Assembly (NCBI GenBank): GCA_905221505.1
Contig: CAJNDL010000001.1
Location: 62,001-126,000 of the forward strand
Source of the DNA: a bacterium
GTDB taxonomy: Bacteria; Bacillota; Bacilli; Lactobacillales; Streptococcaceae
Length of the DNA stretch: 64,000 nt
Reading direction: 5' to 3'
The position numbers were made by a program, and so were the translations under genes. The notes under the pieces are model-generated. The model made no database searches. It saw only the letters and a program-made list of their open reading frames with translations, and was not told the origin of the DNA. This document shows, piece after piece, positions 20,283 through 32,600 of the stretch (position 1 is its first letter; every line of letters begins with the position of its first letter).

Positions 20283-21878
20283 ATGAAACGGATAGTCTTT
20301 GAACTTATTTTTATCGCAACGACCTGGTATATCTTTTTACCGCCTCTTAACCTGACCAGCTGGGAATTTCTCTTTTTCCTTTGTGGTCATTTATTAGTTG
20401 TGGCAGTCTTATTTGGCTTTGGCAAGGGAATCAATCTGGTCAAAACGGTTCATGTGCGCCACGGCAAGGCGGAAGCTGCTTTAAATCTTGAGGGTTTCAA
20501 AATCAATCGGTTAGGTAAAGTTCTTGTAGCTTCTATTGGAGGAATTCTGCTCCTGGCAGCTTTGGTTTCCTTGGTGACTTCTAGCATTTTTCAGGCTAAA
20601 AATTATGCCAATGTAGTCACGGTTACGGAAAAAGAGTTTACTGAATTTCCTAAGAGTGACACCAGTAAGGTTCCCATCTTAGATAGAAGTACTGCTGAAA
20701 AAATTGGGGACCGCTACTTGGGTTCCCTAACGGATAAGGTATCGCAGTACGTAGCGGCAGACACCTATACTCAACTAACGATTGATGGGAAACCTTATCG
20801 AGTTACGCCACTAGAATACGCAGACCCTATCAAATGGTTTAACAATCAGGCCAAGGGAATTGGTGAGTATATTAAGGTGGACATGGTGACTGGGAATGCG
20901 GACTTGGTGGACTTGAAGACACCCATCAAGTATTCAGATTCAGAGTATTTTAATCGCGATGTTAAGCGTCATCTGCGCTTGAAGTACCCAACCAAGATCT
21001 TCAAAACTCCATCCTTCGAGGTGGACGATGAGGGCAATCCTTTCTATGTGGCGACGGTTTACCAAAAGCAATTTGGCTTAGCGGTTCCTCGTCCTGTTTC
21101 AGTCATTATCTTGGATGCCACAAATGGAGAAACCAAGGAATACAGCTTGGCAGATGTTCCGGAATGGGTGGACAGGGTTTATCCAGCAGAGGAAACCATT
21201 GAGCAAATCAACTACAATGGCAAGTACAAGGATGGTTTCTGGAATGCTATGATTTCCAAGAAAAATGTGACCCAGACTACCAAGGGTTATAATTACTTGT
21301 CTATCGGTAATGACATATACCTCTACACAGGTGTGACGTCGGCTAATGCAGATGAGAGTAATCTCGGTTTCATACTTGAAAATATGCGAACAGGAGAAAT
21401 CACTAAGTACAGCTTGGCTTCAGCGACCGAAGAATCAGCCCGTGAATCAGCAGAAGGTGCTGTTCAGGAGAAATCCTACAAGGCAACCTTCCCAATCCTC
21501 ATCAATCTCAATGACAAGCCTCTGTATATCATGGGCTTGAAGGACAATGCGGGTTTGGTCAAAGAGTATGCTCTGGTAGACGCAGTTGAGTACCAAAATG
21601 TTATCGTAGCCACTACAGTGGAAGAACTGCTCAGCAAGTACGCCAATAAAAACGACCTTGAGATTGATAATGCAACAACAGAAAGCATCAAGGGTGTGGT
21701 TGCAGACCTCAAATCAGCTGTTATCAAGGGCGATACCGTCTATTTCTTTAAAGTTGATGGTAAGATTTATAAGGTCAAGGCCTCTGTATCTGATGACCTC
21801 CCTTACCTAGAAAATGGTAAAACCTTCGAAGGTCAAGTAGGAAAAGACAATTATCTCAAGACCTTTAAAGTTCAGTAA
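20283..21878 (+). CDS. Membrane-anchored extracytoplasmic protein of unknown function
   Basis: 531 residues. Three hydrophobic segments near the N-terminus (about 7-22, 30-48, 78-102) leave a long extracytoplasmic part (about 105-531). That part has repeated beta-rich stretches that look PepSY-like in spacing (for example PVSVIILDATNGETKEYSL and NLGFILENMRTGEITKYSL), about 60-100 residues apart; this resemblance is by eye only. No catalytic motif or anchor signal recognised. The ATG follows AGGAGGAAAGC. I do not recognise a named function; conserved in mitis-group streptococci from memory. Confidence 0.75.
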   Translation: MKRIVFELIFIATTWYIFLPPLNLTSWEFLFFLCGHLLVVAVLFGFGKGINLVKTVHVRHGKAEAALNLEGFKINRLGKVLVASIGGILLLAALVSLVTSSIFQAKNYANVVTVTEKEFTEFPKSDTSKVPILDRSTAEKIGDRYLGSLTDKVSQYVAADTYTQLTIDGKPYRVTPLEYADPIKWFNNQAKGIGEYIKVDMVTGNADLVDLKTPIKYSDSEYFNRDVKRHLRLKYPTKIFKTPSFEVDDEGNPFYVATVYQKQFGLAVPRPVSVIILDATNGETKEYSLADVPEWVDRVYPAEETIEQINYNGKYKDGFWNAMISKKNVTQTTKGYNYLSIGNDIYLYTGVTSANADESNLGFILENMRTGEITKYSLASATEESARESAEGAVQEKSYKATFPILINLNDKPLYIMGLKDNAGLVKEYALVDAVEYQNVIVATTVEELLSKYANKNDLEIDNATTESIKGVVADLKSAVIKGDTVYFFKVDGKIYKVKASVSDDLPYLENGKTFEGQVGKDNYLKTFKVQ

Positions 21879-21902
21879 GAACAGCTTTATTTAAGAAGTA
21901 TA

Positions 21903-21911
21903 TGTTATAAT
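21903..21911 (+). promoter_or_regulatory. Promoter of the small membrane protein gene
   Basis: Extended -10 TGTTATAAT (TATAAT 21906-21911), 32 bases before the ATG at 21944. Confidence 0.65.
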
Positions 21912-21943
21912 AAGATAAATTAAAACTAATGGAGGACAAACAA

Positions 21944-22108
21944 ATGGGGTTTTATTTGATGGTTGCTTCAATGCTACTTGGATTGTTTGCTTTGAAGATA
22001 GGTTTTTATCAGTTCAAGGAGAAAAAAGATAAATTCTTATCTATCTTAACAAGCTTAGCTGGCACAGCCCTTGTTCTCGTGGCTATCTGGTTAGGATGGC
22101 CAAAATAA
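21944..22108 (+). CDS. Small membrane protein, 54 residues
   Basis: ATG at 21944 preceded by GGAGGACAAACAA, stop TAA at 22106-22108. The protein begins MGFYLMVASMLLGLFALKIG and ends IWLGWPK. It has two hydrophobic segments (about 3-21 and 32-50) around a lysine-rich loop (KEKKDK), a hairpin topology. It has its own promoter and a strong terminator 9 bases after the stop, which together support a real gene. Function unknown. Confidence 0.8.
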   Translation: MGFYLMVASMLLGLFALKIGFYQFKEKKDKFLSILTSLAGTALVLVAIWLGWPK

Positions 22109-22116
22109 ATAGAGAA

Positions 22117-22139
22117 GCCTCGGTCAAGCCGAGGTTTTT
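22117..22139 (+). terminator. Terminator after the small membrane protein gene
   Basis: Stem CCTCGG (22118-22123) / CCGAGG (22129-22134), loop TCAAG, then TTTTT. Confidence 0.85.
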
Positions 22140-22151
22140 CAGATGAATTTC

Positions 22152-22180
22152 TTGGTTGTGGCTAAAAAATATGCTACACT
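22152..22180 (+). promoter_or_regulatory. Promoter of yaaA, predicted leaderless
   Basis: -35 TTGGTT (22152-22157), 17-base spacer, extended -10 TGCTACACT (TACACT 22175-22180). The ATG begins 7 bases after the -10 box, exactly where transcription should start, and no Shine-Dalgarno sequence is present. Confidence 0.75.
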
Positions 22181-22186
22181 ATCAAT

Positions 22187-22915
22187 ATGAAAATTTTAAT
22201 CCCAACAGCAAAAGAAATGAACACAGATTTGCCAAGTATTGAAGCTGCTCCTTTAAGATCAGAAAGTCAGGCCGTGCTTGATGCCTTGGCCCTCTATTCT
22301 GTTAGTCAATTGGAGAGTTTTTACAAGGTATCAGCCGATAAGGCGGCGGAAGAATTTCAAAATATCCAAGCTTTGAAAAGTCAAACTGCTCAACACTACC
22401 CAGCATTGAAACTTTTTGATGGGCTTATGTACCGTCATATCAAGCGAGACAAATTGACCGAGGTAGAACAAGCCTATCTTGAAAATCATGTCTTCATTAC
22501 CTCGGCTTTGTACGGAGTCGTTCCAGCCTTGTCACCTATGGCCCCTCACCGTTTGGACTTTTTGATGAAATTAAAAGTGGCTGGTAAGACTTTGAAGAGC
22601 CATTGGAAGGCAGCCTACGATGAAGCTGTGAAGAAGGAGGAAGTGATTTTCTCTCTCTTGTCATCCGAGTTTGAGACTGTATTTTCTAAGGAAATCAGAG
22701 AAAAGATGGTAACCTTCAAATTTATGGAGGATAAAGGTGGTCAGCTGAAGATTCACTCAACTATTTCCAAGAAAGCGCGTGGAGCCTTCCTAACAGCTCT
22801 GATAGAAAATCAAGTAAAAACAGTGGAGGAGGCTCGCCACTTAAGATTTGCAGGATTTGTCTACCGAGAAGACCTGTCCCAGCCACAGGAATTGGTTTTT
22901 GTAAAGGAAGTATGA
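22187..22915 (+). CDS. yaaA: YaaA family peroxide stress protein
   Basis: 242 residues of the UPF0246/DUF328 family. The N-terminus KILIPTAKEM, the central LFDGLMYRHIK and TALYGVVPALSP, and a C-terminal ARHLRFAGFVYRED fit the family. In E. coli YaaA lowers free iron and protects DNA against hydrogen peroxide; this matters for mitis-group streptococci, which make much peroxide, but the role here is inferred. Monocistronic: own promoter before it, terminator hairpin after it. The mRNA is probably leaderless. Confidence 0.9.
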   Translation: MKILIPTAKEMNTDLPSIEAAPLRSESQAVLDALALYSVSQLESFYKVSADKAAEEFQNIQALKSQTAQHYPALKLFDGLMYRHIKRDKLTEVEQAYLENHVFITSALYGVVPALSPMAPHRLDFLMKLKVAGKTLKSHWKAAYDEAVKKEEVIFSLLSSEFETVFSKEIREKMVTFKFMEDKGGQLKIHSTISKKARGAFLTALIENQVKTVEEARHLRFAGFVYREDLSQPQELVFVKEV

Positions 22916-22973
22916 AAAGATATTTTGTATTTGACAATATGTATCATCAGTTATTTTAGTTTATAAATGAGAA

Positions 22974-23028
22974 AAAAGCGAACAAGCTAGTCTTCTGAGT
23001 GGCAGAAAAGTAGTCTTGTTCGCTTTTA
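22974..23028. terminator. Long hairpin between yaaA and the truncated reductase copy
   Basis: 13-bp stem AAAAGCGAACAAG (22974-22986) / CTTGTTCGCTTTT (23015-23027). A-rich left and T-rich right flanks fit bidirectional use: for yaaA and, originally, for the convergent reductase gene. Confidence 0.75.
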
Positions 23029-23037
23029 TTATGTTAG

Positions 23038-23374
23038 TTACTTGATAGCATTGACCAAGTCTTGAGCTTGTTTTTCAAGTGAGTTTAAGACTGTTTCTTC
23101 AAGAATCAATTTTCCGTTTGCCCAGGCAGAGTCATTGACGCGTGCAGCAGTGAAATCGCCAACGACTTGTGTACGGATAAATGGCAAGAGGTCTTTGTAG
23201 ATAGCGAAGAGTTGATCGTGACCTGCATTGGTTACAGATGATACTGTGACAAACTTGTCTTGAAGGGCAGAAGCGCCATGTGCATCAGACAAGTCAAGGG
23301 CGCGAGATAGCCAGTCAAGCAAGTTTTTCACTGTACCAGGGATTGAGAAGTTGTAGACTGGAGAGGTGACGGAG
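23038..23374 (-). pseudogene. 5'-truncated NADPH-dependent FMN reductase gene
   Basis: This carries only the last 112 or so codons of the reductase encoded intact at 39468-40013. About 93% of bases match over some 330 positions, including the sequence from SPVYNFSIPG to the stop. The match ends abruptly at 23374 (TGGAGAG); the next bases GTGACGGAGTG are unrelated to the intact gene, which continues AAAATCC. No promoter or N-terminal FMN-binding half remains, so it cannot make a working enzyme. The divergence shows it is not a fresh duplication; it may be the resident gene cut by arrival of the neighbouring adhesin gene. Confidence 0.85.
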
Positions 23375-23530
23375 TGTAGAAATTCTCATTAAAATTTAGT
23401 TGAAGCGCCGTATGCTGATAGAGAGATAGACTAGCAAATATCTCCCGCCTTGCTTGATGTTAGCAATTTGATGAACATATGAATATAAGTTCAAGTCGTG
23501 AAAAAACTTTCATATATTAAATGAAACTGT
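23375..23530. other. Unassigned junction segment between the truncated reductase and the adhesin promoter
   Basis: No gene is convincing. A short minus-strand frame ending in TAA at 23396-23398 would encode about 37 residues (YVHQIANIKQGGRYLL and following) after a stop, with no start or ribosome site. It looks like the tail of a decayed element such as a transposase or small repeat, but I cannot identify it. Confidence 0.4.
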
Positions 23531-23559
23531 TTGCATTTGTGGAAATAATAGAATATAAT
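23531..23559 (+). promoter_or_regulatory. Promoter of the 5218-residue surface protein gene
   Basis: -35 TTGCAT (23531-23536), 17-base spacer, -10 TATAAT (23554-23559). The GAGGAG ribosome site is at 23589-23594, ahead of the ATG at 23601. Confidence 0.8.
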
Positions 23560-23600
23560 ATATAGGAAAAATAATTGCTTGGTTTAATGAGGAGTTCTCT

Positions 23601-26600
23601 ATGTTTTTTAATCGAAAAGGAATCAATCAAAAGAATTGGCGGATGATAAAGAAAGGGAAGCATTTTCTTTTTGGGTGCACTCTTTTTTTGGCTACAGGAG
23701 CAGTAATGATACAGAATCCACATCTTGTTCATGCTGATGAAATGGTTGCGTCTCTGAATGATTCAACTAAAGCCAAAGATGAAGATCCGAATAGTGACAA
23801 GGTTCCAAACGATGTGGAAAATCATCCACAGGTAGAAAATCATGTTAAAGAATCAGATAAGATTTCTGAAAATGTGCAGGAAAATAAAAGTGTTGAAAAG
23901 GCTGTAGAGAATACAGTCAAAACTGTGAATAAAACTGCTTTAAATGAATTAATTGAAAAGATTAGGAACACTGATTTACAGACTAAAACAGTCAAATCAG
24001 TTGAAAATCTTAATCTCTCTTTGTCGCGTGCGCAAGCATTCTTGGATAAGGCAGATGCTAGTCAGGATGAGATAGATAAAGAAGTTCAAGCTTTGTCTGA
24101 CTCATTTGCTCAACTGGAAGAGAAAAGCAACGATATAGACAAAAAAGAAAAGCAAGCAGACAAAGCAAACGATAGTGATGAAAAGAAAAAGCTTTTTACA
24201 GAAAAGATCGCTAAGGTTCAGGCTCTTGTTTCAGAAATTAACCAATTAGCAGGAGAAATTAGTTATGAATTTAGTGAATCTGAAAGCAAATCTCTTCAAG
24301 CATTTGGTGATTTGTCTGAGGAAAAATCCACTGATAGTGAAGTTGATGGTGCTCTAAATGAAGCGAAAAGCCTCCGCAACAAAGTGGCTAATAGAGTAAC
24401 TCGCGCACATTCTGGAAAACGTGACCCACGCAACGGGAAACCAATTGATGGTAAGGGGGAGAGTGGGTTTAGAGGGATAGTATACACTCACAAAGAAAAT
24501 AGAAGAGATGGTCATCTGATTGAAAATGGAAGTACTGCTGTTTATTATAATTCAGATGAAATTTGGAGTTTAATCGAGATAAAAGGAGAAAGAGTAGGAA
24601 ATGAGAGAAAGTTCACTACGTATGCTCGAGGAAAAGTAGTAGAAGATGTAACCCCGTATTATATTGTTACAGTAGGTTTTACCGCAAATTCTCCGATTAA
24701 AGGGTTAAAAATGCAAGTTGCATACTGGGATAAGAAAGCAGGAGTTCAAAGAGTACGTGAAATAGAGAATGGTAGAACTGAAATCAATAATCCTATTACG
24801 AATGCTGCTATTAGAGGTGTTGTAGGAGAAGGAGCTATAGTACAACCAGGTAGATATGAAGTCCATATTGCTTCAAATACAAGGGTAGCTCCAAATCAGT
24901 TAAGGCCTTATACATTTACTTTTATTATTAAACCGCAAAGTGAGCGTAATACAGTAAAGGATTTATCACAAACATATGTAGATGATGTTCGTCATTTAAC
25001 TGAAAATGAAAAAACAGCTTTAATTGAAAAATTTAAAGCAGAACATCCAGATATTATGAAACCTTCAGGTCATAAAAGTGACTTTGAGCGCGCTGAAATT
25101 TCTGCTGATGGAACAACAATGACAATCCATTTTAAAGATGGATTTAATCCTAAAACCATTCAGACAAATGCAACAAATGATGTTGAAGCAAAACATTCTA
25201 GTTTGACGGCTTATTTTGGGGATTCAAAAGAATTATATACGAATCCAAGGGAATTAGTACGCTCAAAAACAGGACATGAAGTACCAGCAACGGCTCAGGT
25301 AACGTATAAAACACCATTTAACTTGCAACAAGCAGGCACAAGAAACGTTGTCGTAACGACTACTTATCAAAATGGTGTAAGTAAAGACATAACAACTCCT
25401 TATACCGTTTTAGACTTTATTGGAAAACAAGATAAGAAAATTAATCAAAATCAATCTGGCGAACTAGGAGATGCGAGAAATTACGTAACAGTTTCAAATA
25501 ATTCAGCGGTTCCCGGAGAGTTAACCGTTCGTTGGAAAGGTGGGTCATCTAATGTAGATACTTCTACTGCAGGTTTCCAGCATAAAGAAATCGAAATTCT
25601 TCGTGGCAACCATTTGATGAAAACTGTGAATATTCCGGTTGAGATTGTAGATAATATTAATCCAACGATTACTGCGCCTGACACTGTAACTCTAACAAGA
25701 GCAGAAGGATTGCCAACTAATATTTCCGTTGATGCACAGGATAATGCTAGAGGTATTGGTCTTAAAGATGCTAATCCGATTGTAGTTGAAAATTTAGCCA
25801 ATCCTTTAAGATATAATCCTTCAACAAAAAGAATTGAGTTATCTGGTGTAATTCCAAATCAATTACAAAGTTTTCAAGCTACTGTTAAAGCAGTGGATAA
25901 AAAAGGAAATACGGCTACTAAAGCAATTAGATTCAATGTTCAAGCTCAGACAGATAAATATACAGCAGTTGCGAATCCACAAACACAAACAGTAAGTTAT
26001 AGAGCTGAACCAAGTGCAGAAGTAAGTGTTAATAAAACAGGTTTACCATCTGGAACAACATACGCTTGGAAAACAAAACCAGACACATCAAGTCCTGGAA
26101 ACAAATCTGGGGTAGTAGAAGTCACTTATCCAGATACTTCAAAAGATACTGTGAATGTAACAGTAGCTGTACGAAAATTAAGTGACGAATATGTTCCTAC
26201 AGGAACTAAAATCGTTAGAAATCAGAATGCTCCGGTTACAAATAATGACTTAAAAGCTTCTGTAAGTGTGAATAATAACGGTAATAGTAAAGTGAAGTCT
26301 GTTACGGCATCTCCTATTAGCACCGTAAATGCAGGTACACAAACAATTAGAGCAACGGTAACGTATTTAGACGACACAACAGATACAGTGACAATTCCGT
26401 TGGAAGTTAAAGACGTAATAGCACCAACCATTCAAACACCAAGCGATAGACAAAATTGGGATTTAATTGCATTGGATAGAACATTACCTTCAATTAGGGT
26501 GAGTTCAGTGGATAATAACGGAGGAACTGGGGTTAAATCAACAACGATAACAGGTTTGCCAGATTTCTTAGTATATGATGATGCAACTAAAACAATCAAA

Positions 26601-29600
26601 TTCAAAAATGGTGTTCAAGAAGTAACAAAACTACCTGTAGGACAAGATAGTAAAATTTATAATGCTACTATCCAAGTTACCGATAATTCAAACAATTCAA
26701 GTCAAAGACAAGTAACGATTACTGTGAAGTCAATGACAACGAAATTTACAGCAACTCCAAATGGGCAAAAACAAACAGTAAGTTACGGTGAAGCACCTGA
26801 TGCAGGAACAAGCGTGAATAAGAACGGATTGCCTACAGGGACTGCCTATACATGGGCAACAACTCCAAGTACAACAACAGGGCCTGGAGATAAATCAGGT
26901 GTAGTAACGGTAACATACCCTGATGGTTCAAAAGATACCGTAAATGTAACAGTAGCGGTACGTAAGTTAAGCGACGAATATGCACCTACAGGAACAAAAA
27001 TCACAAGAGAACAAAATACAGCGGTAACAAATGATGATTTAAAAGCAGCAGTAACAATTAGCAACAATGGTAATAACAAAGTTAAATCTGTTACTCCTGT
27101 GGGTACAATCACTACTGTAAATGCTGGTACACAAACAATTAGAGCAACGGTAACGTATTTAGATAATACGACTGATCCTGTTGATATTCCACTTGAAGTA
27201 AAAGACGAAACAGCACCAACAATTCAAACACCAAATGATAGACAAAATTGGGATTTAATTGCATTAGACAGGACATTACCTTCTATTAAGGTTACTTCAG
27301 TGGATAATAACGGAGGAACTGGGGTTAAATCAACAACGATAACAGGTTTGCCAGATTTCTTAGTATATGATGATGCAACTAAAACAATCAAATTCAAAAA
27401 TGGTGTTCAAGAAGTAACAAAACTACCTGTAGGACAAGATAGTAAAATTTATAATGCTACTATCCAAGTTACCGATAATTCAAACAATTCAAGTCAAAGA
27501 CAAGTAACCATTACTGTGAAGTCAATGACAACGAAATATACAGCGACTCCAAATTCACAAAAACAAACAGTAAGTTACGGTGAAGCGCCTGATGCTGGAA
27601 CAAGCGTGAATAAAACCGGCTTACCAGAAGGAACAAGTTACGCATGGAAAACAACTCCAAGTACAACAACAGGGCCTGGAGATAAATCAGGTGTAGTAAC
27701 GGTAACATATCCTGATGATTCAATAGATACAGTGAACGTGACTATAAATGTTCGAAGATTAGCGGATGAATATGCACCTACAGGAACAAAAATCACAAGA
27801 GAACAAAATACAGCGGTAACAAATGATGATTTAAAAGCAGCAGTAACTATTAGTAATAATGGTAATAACAAAGTTAAATCTGTTACTCCTGTAGGTACAA
27901 TAAGTACTGCAGAATTTGGAAATAAAACAATCAATGCTACTGTTACCTATCTTGACGATACGATAGATTCAGTGACGATTCCGTTGGAAGTAAGAGACGT
28001 AACAAAGCCAACAATTCAAGCACCGACAGAAAATCAATTATGGGAAGTAACATCTTTAGATAAGACATTTCCTTCGATTAAAATAGCAGTTGTTGATAAT
28101 GCTGGAGGAAGTGGCGTTAAAAGTATTGAAGCAAAAAATTTACCAAGTTTCCTAAAATATGATAAAACTACGAGCAGTATTGTATTTCAAGATGGTGTCC
28201 ATGAAGTGCCAAAATTATCTGGAATTAGTCGTACTACAAGAAATGTGACATTTGTTGTGGAAGATAATGCTGGAAATAGAAGCGAAAGAAATATTCAAAT
28301 TAGTCAAATATCAATGGCTGAGAAATACAATCCACAAGCAAATACGACTGTTCAAGAATTGAGTCATGGAGAAACACCTAATCCGAAAACAAGTGTGAAT
28401 ACAGAAGGTTTACCAGGTGATACACGATATGTATGGAAGACAACACCAGATACGAGTAAGCCTGGGGATAAAACCTCTGTAGTAACAGTTACTTATCCAG
28501 ACGATTCAGTAGATGAAGTAACTGCGACGGTAAAAGTGCGTAAGTTAAGTGATGAGTATAATGTTACAGGTGCCCAAATCGAAGTAAATCAAAATGATCC
28601 AGTTACAAACGATGACTTAAAAGCTAAAGTAACCGCAACTTCAACAGTAGGCAATGTTAGTGGAACAGATAAGATTTCAACAGTAACAGCACCTACAATC
28701 AGTACAGCTAGCTATGGCAATCAAACTATTAGTGCAACTGTAACTTTCAAAGATGGAACAACCAAAGAAGTGACGATTCCGCTGAAAGTTAAAGACGTAA
28801 CGAAGCCGACTATCTCAGCGCCAACGAACGGACAAAACTGGGATTTAATCGCAGTAGAAGGAGAGAATCCAAATATAGCCGTAACAAGTGAGGATAACGC
28901 TGGAGGAAGTGGAGTTAAGACAACGACAGTAACAGGTTTACCAGATTTCTTAGAATATAATGAGTCAACTAAGAAGATCCAGTTTAAAGCTGGTGTAACA
29001 GGAGTATCAAGTTTACCAGAAGGAGCTAATGAACAACCTCATAATGTAGCTATCACAGTTGTAGATAACGCAGGAAACGAAGCAACAACAAACGTAACAA
29101 TTACTGTGAAATCAATGACTACCAAATACGAAGCTACTGCAAACCCAGACAAACAAACAGTTAGTTATGGGGCGACTCCAGATGCAGGAACAAGCGTGAG
29201 TCAAACAGGTTTACCAGAAGGAACAAGTTACGCTTGGAAAACGACACCAGTAACGACAGATGGACCTGGAGAAAAAGACGGAGTAGTAGAAGTAACCTAT
29301 AAAGACGGTTCAAAAGATACAGTAGATGTAAAAGTTACAGTAAAAGAATTAAGTTCGGAATACGAAGTGAGTGGATCACCAATCGAAGTTAATCAAAATA
29401 CTCCAGTAACAAACGATGACTTAAAAGCTAAAGTAACCGCAACTTCAACAGTAGGCGATGCGAATGGAACAGATAAGATTTCAACAGTTACAGTACCTGA
29501 AATCAGCACAGCTAACTATGGTGAACAAAACATTACTGCCACTGTAACTTTCAAAGATGGAACAACTAAGGAAGTAACTATTCCATTGAAAGTTAAAGAC

Positions 29601-32600
29601 GTAACGAATCCAACTATCTCAGCACCAACGAATGGACAAAACTGGAACTTAATCGCAGTAGAAGGATCAAACCCAGAAATCTCTGTAACAAGCGAAGACA
29701 ATACAGGAGGAAGTGGAGTTAAGTCAACAACAGTAACAGGCTTACCAGATTTCTTAGAATATAATGAGTCAACTAAGAAGATCCAGTTCAAAGCAGGAGT
29801 GTCGGGTGTACCAAGTTTACCAGAAGGAACCAATGAACAACCTCATAATGTAACTATCACAGTTGTAGATAACGCAGGAAACGAAACAACAACAAATGTA
29901 ACCATTACTGTGAAATCAATGACTACCAAATACGAAGCTACTGCAAACCCAGACAAACAAACAGTGAGTTATGGAGCGACTCCAGATGCAGGAACTAGCG
30001 TGAATCAAACAGGCTTACCAGAAGGAACAAGTTACGCTTGGAAAACAACACCAGTAACAACAACTCCTGGAGAAAAAGACGGAGTAGTAGAAGTAACCTA
30101 TAAAGACGGTTCAAAAGATACAGTAGATGTAAAAGTTACAGTAAAAGAATTAAGTTCAGAATATGAAGTAACTGGAGCACCAATTGAAGTAAATCAAAAT
30201 GATCCAATTTCTAACGACGACTTAAAAGCGAAAGTAACTGCCACTTCAAAAGTAGGCAATGTTAGTGGAACAGATAAGATTTCAACAGTAACGACTCCTA
30301 CAATCAATACAGCTAACTATGGTGATCAAAGTGTTAGTGCGACTGTAACTTTCAAAGATGGAACAACTAAGGAAGTAACTATTCCATTGAAAGTTAAAGA
30401 CGTAACGAATCCAACTATCTCAGCACCAACGAACGGACAAAACTGGGACTTGATTGCAGTCGAAGGATCAAACCCAGAAATCTCTGTGACAAGCGAAGAC
30501 AATACAGGAGGAAGTGGAGTTAAGACAACGACAGTAACAGGTTTACCATACTTCCTTGAATATAATGATTCAACTAAGAAGATTCTGTTCAAAGAAGGCG
30601 TAACAGGAGTACCAAGTTTACCAGAAGGAACAGACGTACAACCTCATAATGTGAAAGTCACAGTAGCTGATAACGCAGGAAACGAAGCAACAACAAACGT
30701 AACAATAACTGTGAAATCAATGACTACCAAATACGAAGCTACTGCAAACCCAGACAAACAAACAGTGAGTTATGGAGCAACTCCAGATGCAGGCACAAGC
30801 GTGAATAAAACCGGCTTACCAGAAGGAACAAGTTACGCATGGAAAGCAAGACCAGTAACGACAGATGGACCTGGAGAAAAAGTCGGAGTAGTAGAAGTAA
30901 CCTATAAAGATGGTTCGAAAGATATCGTAAATGTAAAAGTTACTGTAAAAGAATTAAGTTCAGAATACGAAGTAACTGGAGCTACAATTGAAGTAAATCA
31001 AAACACACCAGTCACAAATGACGACTTAAAAGCTAAAGTAACCGCAACTTCAACAGTAGGAAATGTTAGTGGAACGGATAAGATTTCAACAGTAACGGCC
31101 CCTACAATCAATACAGCTAATTATGGTGAGCAAAACATTACTGCCACAGTAACTTTCAAAGATGGAACAACCAAAGAAGTGACAATTCCATTGAAAGTTA
31201 AAGATGTAACGAAGCCAACTATCTCAGCGCCAACGAACGGACAAAACTGGGATTTAATCGCAGTAGAAGGAGAGAATCCAAATATAGCCGTAACAAGTGA
31301 GGATAACGCTGGAGGAAGTGGAGTTAAGACAACGACAGTAACAGGTTTACCAGATTTCTTAGAATATAATGAATCAACTAAGAAGATTCAGTTCAAAGCA
31401 GGAGTGTCGGGTGTACCAAGTTTATCAGAAGGAACAGATGTACAACCTCATAATGTAACTATCACAGTTGTAGATAACGCAGGAAATGAAACAACAACAA
31501 ATGTAACAATTACTGTGAAGTCAATGACTACTAAATATGATGCGAATCCAAACCCAGACAAACAAACAGTAAGTTATGGTGAAACTCCAGATGCAGGCAC
31601 AAGCGTGAATAAAACCGGCTTACCAGAAGGAACAAGTTACGCATGGAAAACAACTCCAAGCACGACAGAAGGGGCTGGGGATAAAGCAGGAGTGGTTACT
31701 GTAACATATCCTGACGGTTCGAAAGATACAGTAGATGTAAAAGTTACAGTAAAAGAATTAAGTTCAGAATATGAAGTGAGTGGAGCACCAATTGAAGTAA
31801 ATCAAAACATTCCAGTAACAAACGACGACTTAAAAGCGAAAGTAACCGCAACTTCAAAAGTAGGAAATGTAAATGGAACAGATAAGATTTCAACAGTTAC
31901 AGCACCTGAAATCAGCACAGCTAACTATGGTGAACAAAACATTACTGCCACAGTAACTTTCAAAGATGGAACAACCAAACCTGTGACAATTCCGTTGAAA
32001 GTTAAAGACGTAACGAAGCCGACAATCCAATCACCAGCAGAGAATACAAACTGGGAAATGACAGCATTAGATAAAGCTCTACCAAATATGGAAGTAAGAG
32101 TGGAAGATAATGCGAACGGTAGTGGAATTAAAAATGTCAGTGTGACAGGATTACCTGATTATCTAGAATATGATAGTACGAATAATACTATTAAATTCAA
32201 ATCAGGAAAAGATGCAGTAGAAAAACTACCAGAAAATACACCGAGTCGTGAATTTACTTTAAACATTCGAGCAGAAGATAATGCAGGGAATGTCAGTGAA
32301 AGAGCAGCGAGAATCACTGTATCTTCAATGAGTGCGAAGAATACTCCAACGCCAATTCCACAAAATACAGGTTATGGACAAGTTCCAGATCCTAATGCAA
32401 GTGTTGATAAAGCAGGATTACCAGATGGAACAATGGTAACGTGGAAAACACCACCAGCAGTTACAGTACCAGGAACTACTACAGGATTGGCTGAAGTAAC
32501 TTATCCAGATGGAAGCAAAGATACAGTTGAAGTGACAGTAAATGTAAGCAAATTAAGTGACGAGTATAACGTAACAGCTACTGAAATCGTAGTGAATCAA

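Noticed and set aside
23396-23510. Possible insertion-sequence remnant with a short minus-strand peptide
   Set aside because: No inverted repeats or recognisable transposase motif; kept only as an unassigned junction segment.
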